Part shown: positions 11,490 through 22,169 of the stretch, in pieces
Position numbering within the stretch: position 1 is the first letter of the stretch
Layout: every line of letters starts with the position of its first letter
From: Megamerina dolium
Taxonomy: Eukaryota; Arthropoda; Insecta; Diptera; Megamerinidae
Length of the DNA stretch: 64,000 nucleotides
Assembly: GCA_963854835.1 (NCBI GenBank)
Contig: OY978526.1
Span: forward strand, 69,288,418-69,352,417
Direction: 5' to 3'
Translations under genes and position numbers: made by a program
The notes under the pieces: model-generated
What the model saw: the letters and a program-made list of their open reading frames with translations, nothing else
The model's database searches: none
What the model was told of the DNA's origin: nothing

Positions 11490-11610
11490 AAAAAGTGGAA
11501 ATAAAAGAAAAAGATGGATATTCGAGTAAACTTTTTATATATAAATCTACATATGCAGGGTATAATTTGGTCGGCCCCAGCAGACTGTAAGGTCATTTTT
11601 TATTTACACA
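11490..11610 (+). repeat. Dispersed AT-repeat-associated element, short copy
   Basis: AAAAGTGGAAATAAAAG and a GATGGATATTCGAG block are followed by CTACATATGCAGGGTATAA, TTTGGTCGG and a CAGACTGTAAGGTCATTTTT end. The last part is the reverse complement of 14282-14345 and is related to 58280-58350. Together these copies define a dispersed element whose centre is normally (AT)n. Confidence 0.6.
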
Positions 11611-12319
11611 TATATAGATATTTGCAAAATTGTGTAAAATGATATATCCGATCCTAAAAATAAGCGTGAGACAGACATACTATAATGAAAAAATATACAT
11701 ATTTATAAATCGATATATACTTGTGCATAATTGTCATTTTGAAATGTTGTCTTGTTGAACTCATTTCTTTCGAAAACACAAAAATGTTTATTGCTTAGGT
11801 AAATACCAATTCACGATTAAGTCTGTAAGACATCAAGTATGTACGTACCTATGTCTAACTGGAAAAATGCCAACTTGTACAATTGAAGTAAAGTTAGTTT
11901 CGAAATACAATTATAGGGTTTCCAGGCATGGTGGTATAGTTTCTGTTATTAACTCTACACACATAGTCAATCAAATTGTTCTCGAATGGACGTTTTAGCC
12001 TATATGTACCTGTTGTACGCTTACCTGCTGCTATAATTATCACTAGGAAAGCCATTTAACTACATATATACAAACACACTTCAAACATTTACTTCTTAAA
12101 TTTATACATATATTTGTGATTCATTAACATTGTGATTGTAATTGTGATTCATCATACTTTATGCTTTTGCCAAGGTGCCAAGGTGTACAATTTAACAAAG
12201 AGAATATTGTTTGATGCAGTATAGCACATTCATATTGAAAAGCCAATACTTATTTCTTTCCTTAAATTGTTGAATTTTTCCATTAAACCCATTTTTCTAC
12301 ACTTCGATTAAAGAAACGC
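11611..12319. other. Intergenic, 3' flank of IR gene
   Basis: AT-rich sequence with no recognisable element or ORF. It lies downstream of the intact minus-strand IR gene and would include its 3' UTR. Confidence 0.5.
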
Positions 12320-14122
12320 TTAAATCACGGGCTCTTTCTTGCGTAAAATAATATTCCAAATGCAATGGCGATGTGCCCAATATATTTCTATAAGAAGAGC
12401 ACTGATTGAGCAACCAATTGCTATTACAAATCCGATCAATAGAAAAGAAACATCCTCTAGACTAAGTGGTTTATCATCGTTGTCGATAGTTGTAAGCTTT
12501 ATTGATGCTCGTTGCGATTTTCGAAGTTTCGCAAATGAACGTTTCTCCCAAAAGTTAATTAATCCGGCCTGTTTGGCTTGAGACAATAATGCATTCATTG
12601 ATAATCGATAAAATGAATATTGCTCAAGTCCCAAGAAAAATGGATCACCAGTTGACATGCAAAAATCGGTTAAATGAAATAGACGTATATTGTAGAATTG
12701 TTGTAGTTCAGCATAATTACGCCAATTGGTTGCTACAATCGGGTATGCATACCGGTTATCCAAAGAACGTGTTAGATTTAAATATTCTTCAAGCGTGTCA
12801 AGTATTAAAAGGTTGTTTGCTAATGCTTCACGCACATTATACCTATCAAGCATAAACAATTCCTCACGATCTATAGCCATTCTAATTGGCGACTCTTGGA
12901 TATCTTGTAGAGTTCGAATTCTTTTATAAGTTGGTAGGCTTGTAATGAAGGTTTGCAAATATGCACTGTATGCCGTGTTGAAGATAATTGCTGCTATGCA
13001 CACTATAATATAAAGCATAGTACGAATAGCAAAAAACTCAGACTTCATAGTGAATGATTGACCCAAAAATCCAGACATTACATTGATATAAGTGCTTAGC
13101 CATCCAACTGTGCGTCTTTTTATGTGAAATACCACGATCAATGCAAATGATGTCATCATGATTGCAATAAATATGAGACATATTGTAATATAGTCAAATA
13201 TGATGAAATAGACTAAATAGCGTGGTATGGATTTTTCAATTGGTACCATAATACAAATATCATTAATCTCATACGAATTAGTGTAGGAGATATTATAACT
13301 GTTATTAACAGTAACGGTGATAGAAGCCGTATCAATAGTCCCATTTGCGATTAATTTTCTGGTCAAGTCCCTACTAGCTCTAGGAGCAATTTCGCCACTC
13401 AGAGGGTAAAGTATAGTAGCATTATGTCTTTTTGCATATTCACGTATAAAACTGGTAACATAACCATCCCATACAATATTACCATTGCTATCTTTATACA
13501 TATACGATTTGAATGACCTATCAATTATGCCAATCTTAAGTGGAGCACCAAACATGTTTTCGGTATGATCAGGAAAAAGTGTAGTATGATTCGCAGCCAA
13601 CCTCATTGCACTGATTTTAACGCGTGGAAATATTTGTATCCTATAATAAAGATTTGTTTGCAACACCGATGACTTTACCAATATGACATCAACCATCTTC
13701 CATTTTACACAGAACTCTAAAATCTTCTCCACATATGCATCATCTGCTGCAGCATCAACCAGGAGTATATAGCGACTTTGAACGTTTGACTGAGGGTTTT
13801 GCCACAGCATTTTCAGTAATGAATAATCGCTGTTTTCATGGTGGGACAATCTGACAATGGTAAAGAAATTTCTATTAAAATTCATTTCTGGTGAAAATGT
13901 GGTTTTATCGTTTATCAGAATTGTTGGAAGTCCCAATTTATCGTTTAAAGTTTTAAGTACATTGCCGGTCTCGAATAGATTACTGTATTGCGCTTCATTC
14001 GAAGCAAACACAATTGAGTTGTAGCTTTGATCCTTTAGTGCAACTTCGGCAATATAAGTTAACATTAAACTTAGCTCATTTTCCAATAATATTGCTTGAA
14101 AGAAATTTATTAAAGCGAACAT
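12320..14122 (-). CDS. Divergent ionotropic receptor, intact, 600 aa
   Basis: An uninterrupted single-exon ORF of 600 codons, the usual length for insect IRs. Residues 1-190 are the poorly conserved N-terminal region. S1 of the ligand-binding domain starts about residue 193 (GAPLKIGIID) and includes REYAKRHNAT and ICIMVPI. Predicted membrane segments are M1 about 301-332, a pore loop with GFLGQSF about 350-357, M2 about 367-393 ending NTAYSAYLQTF, and a final helix about 556-582. S2 lies between about 400 and 550. The NTAYSAYLQTF segment sits where iGluRs have SYTANLAAF, which is typical of divergent IRs. Such proteins are membrane cation channels or subunits for taste or odour ligands and usually need a co-receptor (Ir25a, Ir76b); no ligand can be inferred. 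Intronless structure suggests the Ir20a/Ir94/Ir52-like clades, but that assignment is tentative. This is one of only two undisrupted IRs here. Confidence 0.9.
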   Translation of the reverse strand: MFALINFFQAILLENELSLMLTYIAEVALKDQSYNSIVFASNEAQYSNLFETGNVLKTLNDKLGLPTILINDKTTFSPEMNFNRNFFTIVRLSHHENSDYSLLKMLWQNPQSNVQSRYILLVDAAADDAYVEKILEFCVKWKMVDVILVKSSVLQTNLYYRIQIFPRVKISAMRLAANHTTLFPDHTENMFGAPLKIGIIDRSFKSYMYKDSNGNIVWDGYVTSFIREYAKRHNATILYPLSGEIAPRASRDLTRKLIANGTIDTASITVTVNNSYNISYTNSYEINDICIMVPIEKSIPRYLVYFIIFDYITICLIFIAIMMTSFALIVVFHIKRRTVGWLSTYINVMSGFLGQSFTMKSEFFAIRTMLYIIVCIAAIIFNTAYSAYLQTFITSLPTYKRIRTLQDIQESPIRMAIDREELFMLDRYNVREALANNLLILDTLEEYLNLTRSLDNRYAYPIVATNWRNYAELQQFYNIRLFHLTDFCMSTGDPFFLGLEQYSFYRLSMNALLSQAKQAGLINFWEKRSFAKLRKSQRASIKLTTIDNDDKPLSLEDVSFLLIGFVIAIGCSISALLIEIYWAHRHCIWNIILRKKEPVI

Positions 14123-14281
14123 TGTAAACGACTACGTGAGTATATATCGATGACTAAAATGAAACCTACAATGTATATATAATATTCAATGTGGACAGTC
14201 CTCTGTTATTTGTAATTATTTTAATACACTTGAATTTAAATTTACATGAAATAATGATTTGATTAAAAATGCATAAATAAA

Positions 14282-14575
<294 letters not shown>

Positions 14576-14591
14576 CGATAATTACATTGTA

Positions 14592-15886
14592 AAGAGTTAT
14601 CCATTTTGCGGTTTCAAAAGTAAATGTAAATAAAACACATATAAAATATTGTTTTATCATGATATTTCTTTTTTATTAATAAGTTTGAACGTTGACATTA
14701 TGTGTGAAATACTACATCATTTAAATGACCACCACGCGAATTGTTGCAAGCATCGATTCTTTTGAGGTAATTTTCGACCACTTTTTGACACATATTGGGC
14801 GGCATCTCAGCCATAACGTGACGAATGTTGGTTTTTAGGTGCTCAAGAGTTAAAGGTTTATCTGCATAAACACGGTCTTTCGCGTAGCCCTACAAAAAAA
14901 GTCAAGCGGTGTCAAATCGCATGATCTTGGTGGCCACTTGATATCGCCACGACAAGAAATTACGCGGACAGAAAATGTCTCTTGCAATAAAGCCATATTC
15001 GCTCGAGTTGTGTGGCATGTGGCACCGTCTTGTTGAAACCACATATTCTCTAAGTTGTATTCTTCAATAGCAGGCAAAAAAAAGTCGGTTATCATATGAC
15101 CATAACGCTCCGAATTGACGGTGACAGTCGTTCCATCGTCGTTTTTGAAGAAGTAAGGTCCAATCACACCTCCGGACCAAAGAACGCACCAAGCAGTGAC
15201 TTTTTGTGGATGTAGTGGCCTCTCTTCAATTACTTGAGGATTCTCAGAACCCCAAATACGACAATTTTGTTTGTTAACATACCCACCGAGTGAGAAATGT
15301 GCTTCGTCGCTGAAGAAAATTTTGTTCGAAAAATCGCCGTCCACCGCCTGTTGTTCAAGCACCCATTCGACGTATCTACGACGTTGTGAATGGTCAGCTG
15401 GCTTCACTTGTTGTGTGAGCTGGATTTTATATGGATGTAGGTTGTAGATCCAAATGCAAAATACGCCATAATGTGCCGTAAGACAGTCCTAATTCCTGAG
15501 AACGACGAGGAATCGACACATTCGGGTGTTCGGCAACACTTTCACTTACAGCAGCGATATTTTCGGTGGTACGAGCGAAACGATGATGCACAGGCCTTAC
15601 AATATCTGTAGCCGATCCAGTCTCTTCATATTTCTTCACAATTTTGCCAATTGCTTGCGTAGTTGGACGATTATGTAAACCATAATCTCCTCTTAAAGCA
15701 CGATATGTGGCTGTGGCAGAATCACCATTTTTGTGTGATTTTTTTGCGTTGAGCGAAAGTTAAGCGATCCATTTTCGCAAATGTCAGACTTTGAACTGAA
15801 AAAGAAAGAAATTGTTTTAACAACTCAGTTTGACAGATGTCGAATTCTAGCCCTATACTTTTGAAACCGCGAAATGGATAACCCTT
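14592..15886 (-). mobile_element. DD41D (rosa-type) mariner-related transposon, complete boundaries
   Basis: Terminal inverted repeats begin AAGAGTTATCCATTTTGCGG on the left and AAGGGTTATCCATTTCGCGG on the right, and continue as TTTCAAAAGTA. Each end is bordered by a TA (14590-14591 and 15887-15888), the expected IS630-Tc1-mariner target duplication. The 1,295 bp length is normal for the superfamily. The transposase inside is frameshifted. Related relics lie near 5725-5810 and 18745-19440. Confidence 0.85.
14698..15772 (-). pseudogene. DD41D transposase, frameshifted
   Basis: The start MDRLTFAQRKK is at 15772. The reading frame changes almost at once in an A-run, giving GDSATATYRALRGDYG and the helix-turn-helix region (15639-15427), then shifts again near 15440. 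The DDE core is in 15407-14850: first Asp in FFSDEAHFSL, second in WFQQDGATCHTT, third in CDLTPLDFF. Forty-one residues separate the last two, matching the DD41D (rosa) group. Another frameshift after LDFF moves the C-terminus, with MPPNMCQKVVENYLKRI, into the next frame to the stop at 14698. All three catalytic Asp codons survive, but at least three frameshifts kill the protein. Confidence 0.8.
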
Positions 15887-15888
15887 TA

Positions 15889-16639
15889 TATTGTACATAT
15901 GTATGACCATATATGTCGTTAACCCTGAAAGGGTAACGATATTTTACATGTAATGTAAAATGCATTAATGTCAAGTGAAAGCTTTCATGCCAAATTTTTT
16001 TCTGGACAAGTCTGATAATAAGTGTATATCAGATAACTGTTTATAAATGCATATATGATAGAAAATGTCGACGCCTTCTTATTTGCTGTTGTAGAACTGG
16101 ACCCAGCAAGGATTTTGGTTACAGACCCTTCTTCGTTGCAAAAAGACAGCCATATCCCTAGGCTGGAAAACGGCACAAAAAGACAGCATGAAAACAATTT
16201 TATTCGGTTTCCGCTTATAAAAAATGAGTGAGCTCCTTATCGTAACAAAAGACATATTGATATATCGCATTTTCGGCACATTGTATTTCCCAATTCTTTC
16301 TGGATTTCTTTTTGAAAGTAAAGTTTCCGCAAGTCGTTTTACGAGCTAAATGGTTGTGAACCACTTACCCATGATTATGTTTCGGTTCGTTCCATGTATA
16401 TGCTCGAAGTCACTCAAAAGGCAAACTTTGTCACTTTGTCACGACGACGTTTGTTTTCGTTTGCAGCAAAAACAAAAAACACTTACATTACGCTCACGTC
16501 TCTTAACGTCTGTTTAACATTAAAGCACAATTCAAACTAAAGTTTTTGCAAAAGAGAGCCCAACATGACAAGCGAATGGAGAGAAAAATGGGAAAAGAGC
16601 AACAGTGTTCGTCGAATCGACAATGATTACCATTCAGGG
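15889..16639. other. Intergenic, no gene seen
   Basis: Two overlapping short open frames on the minus strand (about 15985-16279) show no recognisable domain. I could not support any repeat or RNA gene. Confidence 0.4.
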
Positions 16640-16912
16640 TTAATAGTAATATTATTTATGGCGCTCAAATTTATCAACTGCATTCCATCATAATAAAATT
16701 ATATAAGTAATTCCACATTTTCACTAGAAACTCTGACTAACTGATTTATATACGCAATACCACAACAATTGAACATTCGTTCAATTGGTATTACTTGAAC
16801 ATCAGTCGAGTTCAATGCTCAGATATACATATTTGCGATGTGAGTTAAATAGATCAAAATTATAACGCCATAATATATGATATATGAGCAATGACAACAT
16901 CCCATTGAATGC
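16640..16912 (+). pseudogene. Ionotropic receptor relic (5' flank and first ~45 codons)
   Basis: The sequence parallels 35400-35690 at the intact plus-strand IR. It has the upstream block TAATAGTAATATTATTTATG near 16640, a 5' leader around TTTTCACTAGAAACTCTGAC, then coding-like sequence from about 16766 with TCAATGCTCAGATATA, ATTTGCGATGTGAG and a stretch matching the LKDHNYNTIIYMS segment. The start codon is lost and stops are present. Homology ends near 16912. Confidence 0.75.
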
Positions 16913-17096
16913 ATTTATTTAAACATTTTTTTTAACTGATTGTAATAAAAATGAAGGGAGATTCTTTCCAACTGCCATTTATTTGATTTATTTGAATAAA
17001 TCTGCGTGTTGTTTCTGTGCATTTTGAGAGAACAGAATGTAAGCGGTCTTATCTTTTTTTTTTTTTTGCTGCTCGATAGCTCATTCGATAGAGATA

Positions 17097-18742
17097 CACT
17101 TAGCAGAAAAAGTGTACGTACAAGAAGTTAACAATTCTTCGCTGCACTAAACACCAATAAGGAAATAATTCTTCTCAAAAGAAATTATTTTTTATTTAAA
17201 TGTTAGAGTATCATGTACACTTTAAGCCTAAATACATTAAATTATAATGTACAGAAAAATTATGAGAAATAAAAGAATTCAAAAGCACCTGTTAATTGGT
17301 CAGAAAAAGTATACGTACAAAGATAAGATTATATGATAAATTATTGTTTTTTGTGGGTTTTTGAAGAGATTAGTAGCTGGTTGGATAGCCTTTCCGTTTT
17401 AGGACTTCTTGCAATCGGTTTGGCATAGACCTGACTAACTTGGAAGTGTCCTCCGTTGAAATTTTGTGCCACTCATCTAAAATCACATATTTAGGCATTT
17501 GCTTGGAGGTGATGGTGTGCTGCCTTATCCTGCGCTCAAGCAAATCCCACAAATGTTCATTAGGATTAAGGTCAGGTGATTGTGGAGGGGTCTTGCATTG
17601 ATGCGGGAGATTATATAATATCCAAAGCTTCACATTGTGGGCAGTATGCTTCGGGTCGTTATCCTGTTGAAAGTGCCAGCCAGAACCCAGGCCGAGATTT
17701 TCAGCACTCTGTTTCAAATTTTCTTTTAAAATATTTAAATAACCTCTCTGATCCATTATTGACTCAATGAACACCAAATTGCCGACTCCATTGGCAGCCA
17801 TACATCCCCACACCATAATACCACCTTCGCCATGGTTAACCGTGCCCACAAGATTTTGCGCATGAAGGGCTGTGCATGGTTTCCGCCACACAAGCTGACG
17901 TCCTTTAATACTAAACAGGCAAAACTAGCTCTCATCTGAGAATAGCACCTTCTCCCAGAACTCTGGTGGCTTATTTATGTATTGTTTGGCAAAAGAAATC
18001 CGGTTTTGTCGGTTTATGAGCGTAGCGCGCTACGGGGACACGGTAGTTAGCTTTTTTTTAATTTTACGCACGGTGTCGTTATGCATGGTTTTCTTAAACT
18101 GTTCCTTAACATTTTGAGCAATTTTCATTGCGATCAGTCGAGGATTATCCTGAACAAGTAGCAAAACACATCTTTTTTCTCGTTGGGTCAGAATAGGAAG
18201 TCGTCCTGAACGCGGTTGCGACACGAAAGTTCCAGTTTTTTGAAATTATTCATCACCGTTTGAATTGTGGGGTGCGCTCTCCCAAGGATTTTAGCAATTT
18301 CATGGAAAGTTCACCATTCTTTCCATAATTTTATTATAATTTTCCGTTCGTCAACTCCAATTTCTTTTCTTTTTGAATTCATCTTTATTAAACTTCTTGA
18401 AATAGATTATTCAAAGCACAAAATCCTACCACGATACGTATTAAATATAGAACTTGTGAAAAGAAAACTTTTGATGGCACGAGCGATCTAGCAAATGAGC
18501 GGGGAAGTCCCGCTTTCGTTTCTGTAAGTAGACTTTATCTGACCAATTAACAGGTGCTTTTGAATTCTTTTATTTCAAATAATTTTTCTGTGCATTATAA
18601 TTTAATGTATTTGGGCTTAAAGTACACATAATACTCTAACTTAATAAAAAATAATTTCTTTTGAGAAAAATTGTTTCCTTATTGGTATTTAGTGCAGCGA
18701 AGAATTGTTTACTTCTTGTATGTACACTTTTTCTGCTAAGTG
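17097..18742 (-). mobile_element. Tc1-like transposon with long IR/DR termini, complete boundaries
   Basis: Inverted repeats of about 210-220 bp end in CACTTAGCAGAAAAAGTG on both sides, bordered by TA at 17095-17096 and 18743-18744. Each repeat has an outer (AGAAAAAGTGTACGTACA) and an inner (AGAAAAAGTATACGTACA on the left) direct repeat, the IR/DR arrangement of Tc1-like elements. Total length is 1,646 bp. The right arm has diverged slightly. The transposase is a pseudogene. The element sits beside a rosa-type relic (18745-19440) and downstream of an IR relic. Confidence 0.85.
17370..18382 (-). pseudogene. Tc1-like transposase with three stops and a frameshift
   Basis: From the start at 18382 (MNSKRKEIGVDERK) the frame has a TGA near 18330. 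A helix-turn-helix segment with EIAKILGRAHPTIQ follows, then a frameshift into the frame of SQPRSGRLPILTQREKR (18224-18030). In-frame TAGs occur near 18034 and near 17928, the latter in the SDES.F catalytic segment. The C-terminal 173 codons (17891-17370) keep GGIMVWGCM, QQDNDPKHTA with the second Asp, and SPDLNPNEHLWDLL with the final acidic residue. It is recognisable as Tc1 family but cannot make a full protein. Confidence 0.85.
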
Positions 18743-18744
18743 TA

Positions 18745-19440
18745 TATATATGGTTTGACAGATTGTCAAAATCGTCAAACTATGTTGCTAGAACAACGTT
18801 TACAAATTGTGAAATTTTACGTTCAAAAAAGAAAAATTTCTGTTCGCAAAGTTCATGGAGCTCTATGTCCATTTTATGGTGTTTAGAGTTGAAGCTCATT
18901 TCTGGTTTAACGGTTACGTCAACAAACAAAATTGCCATATATGGAGCGAAGACAATCCTCGAGCTGTCATTGAATTACCATTAGTTCCATTAAAATTGAC
19001 TCTTTGGTGTGGTTTATAGCGCTGGCGACATTATCGGTACAAATTTCGTTCAAAATGAGGATATGGCTACCGTTACGGTGAATGGCGAGAGTTATCGAGC
19101 CATGCTGACTTTTTGTTTCCATAAATTAATCAGCTAAATATCGACGACATTTGGTTTCAACAATATTGGACTTCATGTCATACAACGCGTGCGACAATCA
19201 AGTAATTGCAATTTGGCGGCAATTTTCTTTCCAGAGGCGGCCCTGTTAATTGGCCTCCTCGATCGTGCGATTTAATGCGTCTTGACAACTTATGCCGACT
19301 CTTGAAGCTATTCAAGCCATCATTGACGAAATACGGACAAATTTATTGGAAAATAAATTGGATTGATTGAATGCAGCAAGTAACTCGTAGCCGTGGTGGA
19401 CATATGCCCGAAATCATATTTAAAACATAAATGGCATGAA
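18745..19440 (+). mobile_element. DD41D (rosa-type) transposase relic
   Basis: Scattered plus-strand frames read EQRLQIVKFYVQKRK near 18790, then NGYVNKQN.RIW, LTLWCGL, WFQQYWTSCHTTRA near 19150 and PVNWPPRSCDLMRLD near 19250. These follow the order of the transposase at 14698-15772. The second catalytic Asp position reads Y and stops are frequent, so this is an old relic. Terminal repeats were not found. Confidence 0.7.
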
Positions 19441-20811
19441 ATTATCAAACATAAAAATAAAAAAAATTTCACTCCCCTAATATTTCTTTTTTTTATTTTG
19501 GTTCAAAATTCTCAAGTTCTTAAAAAAACGCCCGTTATTTATGTAAAGTTTGGAAGACGGTGAAGCATCCGCGAAATAAAATTTTACAAGGCAAATTTGA
19601 TTGTCAAATGGATAGATACGACCTCACTTTTTTATACTGTACTTCAATAGGAATAAGCAGCATCGTTGTGGTTTTCCTCTCTTCATTTCCTAGAAGACTT
19701 ACCAAATGTACTTGACGAAAAGGCTGTTCGCAAAGCTTATGCGTCATACTAAAAAATGTGGCTAAAGTGTAGAAAAGTATTTCTATGACGTCGTAACTGT
19801 AGTCCAAAATTGGAGCTTCAGCGATAAATGTGCGAACAATTTTATCGTCTCCGGTCTAGGAGACAAAGAGTTAATTACTGCGATAACAGGATCGATTTCG
19901 AATGCAAATCGTTGTAAAAAATTTTATCGTAAATAAAAGCAAAAGCACATAATTGAGCAACAAAAGAATCCTTCTAATTTTTAACAAACACCGATTACAC
20001 AATTCGCATTTGTTATAAATCACCACGTCGTATGTACGAAAAGAACAATCATTACAATTCATTCAAGTGTCCTGATAGTAGGATGTGTTTCTACTCTCGC
20101 CAAATCGGTCATTGTAAACAACCGCGTCAACCTGTTCTAGTAAATATTTTAATATATTCACCAAAAATGACGTCGTTTAAATGTTGCTAACGGACTGACT
20201 CCAAATGCGAGGATTCATGATAATATCGAGCCCGAACTTCAAAAATAACGTAAGCGGCAAAAAACAACTTTTACAAGAAAGACGTTTTTAGGTTTATTTA
20301 AAATGTATCCTAAGCCCAGTTGAATACAAGTTAAAGAATCGTCTTTAACTTCATTTAGCTTAATTTATAGGCAAAAATAAAATGGAGAAGTCTAATACTT
20401 CTAATAAACTCGTGACTTTGAAAATATATTTATTAGTTTTTTTTTATAGCCGATTCCAGTTCCAAATTTTAAATTAGAATTAGAAAAAATTTAAACAAGC
20501 CCACACCACTAAGTACATACATAAATGTATATATCTTCCTCATCTGTCTTGTTTAATACATATGGAAGGGTTTTGCAATACATAAGGGTAAGATATTAGT
20601 TTTGAACATTTGGAGGAATGTTGTTCTTAATACAAAGAGCTTTCAGATAATTGAATTTATATAAAGTAGTGCTCAACTCTTTGTTTTATGGAAGAGTAGG
20701 TTTCACTATTTTTTGGAAATACCCATACAAGGGTATTTTTTATTTTTTTTGATTTTTATATCCCCCATTCGAACACAAGTTTCCTCTTCAATTATTATTA
20801 TTAGTAATAGT
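19441..20811. other. Unassigned AT-rich region
   Basis: Small open frames (for example 19604-19807 and 19871-20062, minus) have no recognisable motifs. I could not relate the stretch to any element in the window. Confidence 0.4.
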
Positions 20812-20975
20812 AGACTAAAAGAACTCTGTCACAAATGCCAGAAAAAGTGATGTCGCAAGAGTTCTGCTGTTCGGAACCGGCTAAAATAAGTAGGTCCCTT
20901 TTAATACAGTAAAGGACGAGAAGCTCGGCCAAAGAGACCTTTGGGTCTTATAAGTTCCACATATTTATTTTATAG
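20812..20975 (+). mobile_element. tRNA-derived SINE, 5' truncated, type-I tail
   Basis: The copy keeps the AAAGAACTCTGTCAC block, CGGAACCGGCTAAAATAAG, a GGTCCCTTTTAATAC block and the CTCGGCC...CCACATATTTATTTT tail. The head with A and B boxes is missing. A full-length copy lies 55 bp downstream in the same orientation. Confidence 0.75.
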
Positions 20976-21029
20976 TTGGCTTGCTATTTGTGTCACTGTA
21001 GACAGATTTCGCAAACATGAAACCAGTTA

Positions 21030-21384
21030 GTTGTAGGTGCCGTAGCTCAGTGTTTATTATGTTTACCTTCTGATCTGTAGGTCCTGGTTCAATCCCCGGC
21101 TCATGCATAACAAATTTAATATCGAAAAGATTTTTCTTTCGAACTGTACCCACCTGTCGGCAAGCAATTGGCAATTCTTCCGACAGTAACAACTTGCCAT
21201 GAAAAAGCTTCTAAAAGAACTCTGTGACAAAGCTCAGAATAAGTGATGTCGCAAGGGTTCTGCCGTTCGGAACCGGCTAAAATAAGTAGGTCCCTTCTAA
21301 TACTGTCCAAAATTTAACACGCACAACAGTAATGGAAGAGAAGCTCGGTCAATGAGCCCTTTGGGGGTTTAAGTGCCACAGCTG
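21030..21384 (+). mobile_element. tRNA-derived SINE, full length, 11-bp TSD
   Basis: The head is GTGCCGTAGCTCAGTG (A box), with TTCAATCCCCGGC (B box) about 40 bp later. The body is as in the 8785-9156 copy, and the tail carries CTTTGGGGGTTTAAGTGCC. GAAACCAGTTA occurs exactly at 21019-21029 and 21385-21395 as the target duplication, so both ends are defined. Confidence 0.85.
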
Positions 21385-21549
21385 GAAACCAGTTATAAAA
21401 AAAATCTTATAAATATATGGAGTTATTTTAATTACCGCACACAAACTCTTGTAAAATATTAGGATAAAATTCATAAATAAACAGCGTGATTCATGTTAGA
21501 AAATATTATGGGAAGTACTCTCTAGTATTCGAGTTGTCTAATGGAAAAG

Positions 21550-21800
21550 TGTGCTATTAGCGTTGAATGAAAGCGCCCAGCAGCTTCAAATTTCTGAATG
21601 TTTTTTCCCGGAGCCTGGGCTTGATGATGTCCCAACTATGTTCAATTTCATTGCAGTTTGGTGACTGCGGCGGCCAAATCATTTAATGAATCTCATATTG
21701 CTCTTTCCATGCGCTGAACAAACAACTTTTGTGTTTTGGATCATTGTCATCCAATAGAAGACAATCGCGGTTTCCAGTGTCATAAAAGGGATAGATAAAG
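21550..21800 (-). mobile_element. Tc1-like transposase relic
   Basis: The minus strand reads LLLDDNDPKHKS, then WPPQSPNCNEIEHSWDIIKPRL. This is the second catalytic Asp region and the SPDLNPIE-like third region of a Tc1 transposase, with the conserved Asp of SPDLN changed to Asn. About 80 codons survive, with stops. Confidence 0.65.
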
Positions 21801-22089
21801 TGGAAAAGCGTTGGATGAAGTGTATCGAGCTAAAAGTAGACTATATTGAAAATAACGACGAATTTTGTTAAAAAGTTAACTTTTTGTTTCATTTTTCACT
21901 GACTTATTATTGTTGTAATATTGATTTTAAGCTTAATTGATGGTATAAATAGAGTACTACTGTATGTATGAATGTAGTGTATGTGTGTAAGTATGTCTGC
22001 ATGAACCATATACTTAGGTGACCATATGGCATGACTACATTTAATTCCACAATATTATAATAGATCATTAATCTAATTAATAGTAATAC

Positions 22090-22105
22090 TGTTTATTGCA
22101 CCGAA
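22090..22105 (+). promoter_or_regulatory. Shared IR upstream block (TGTTTATTGCACCGAA)
   Basis: This block lies 65-80 bp before the ATG at 22170 and follows TTAATAGTAATAC. A near-identical block precedes the IR at 35545, and related TGTTTATGG.ACC blocks precede the minus-strand IRs at 32577 and 53380. It could be a promoter element or simply shared ancestry of the flanks. Confidence 0.4.
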
Positions 22106-22169
22106 ATATTTAAATTATAACAAAATCATCGAGGAATTAGTTCTAAATCATACATCAAATAACGACAAC

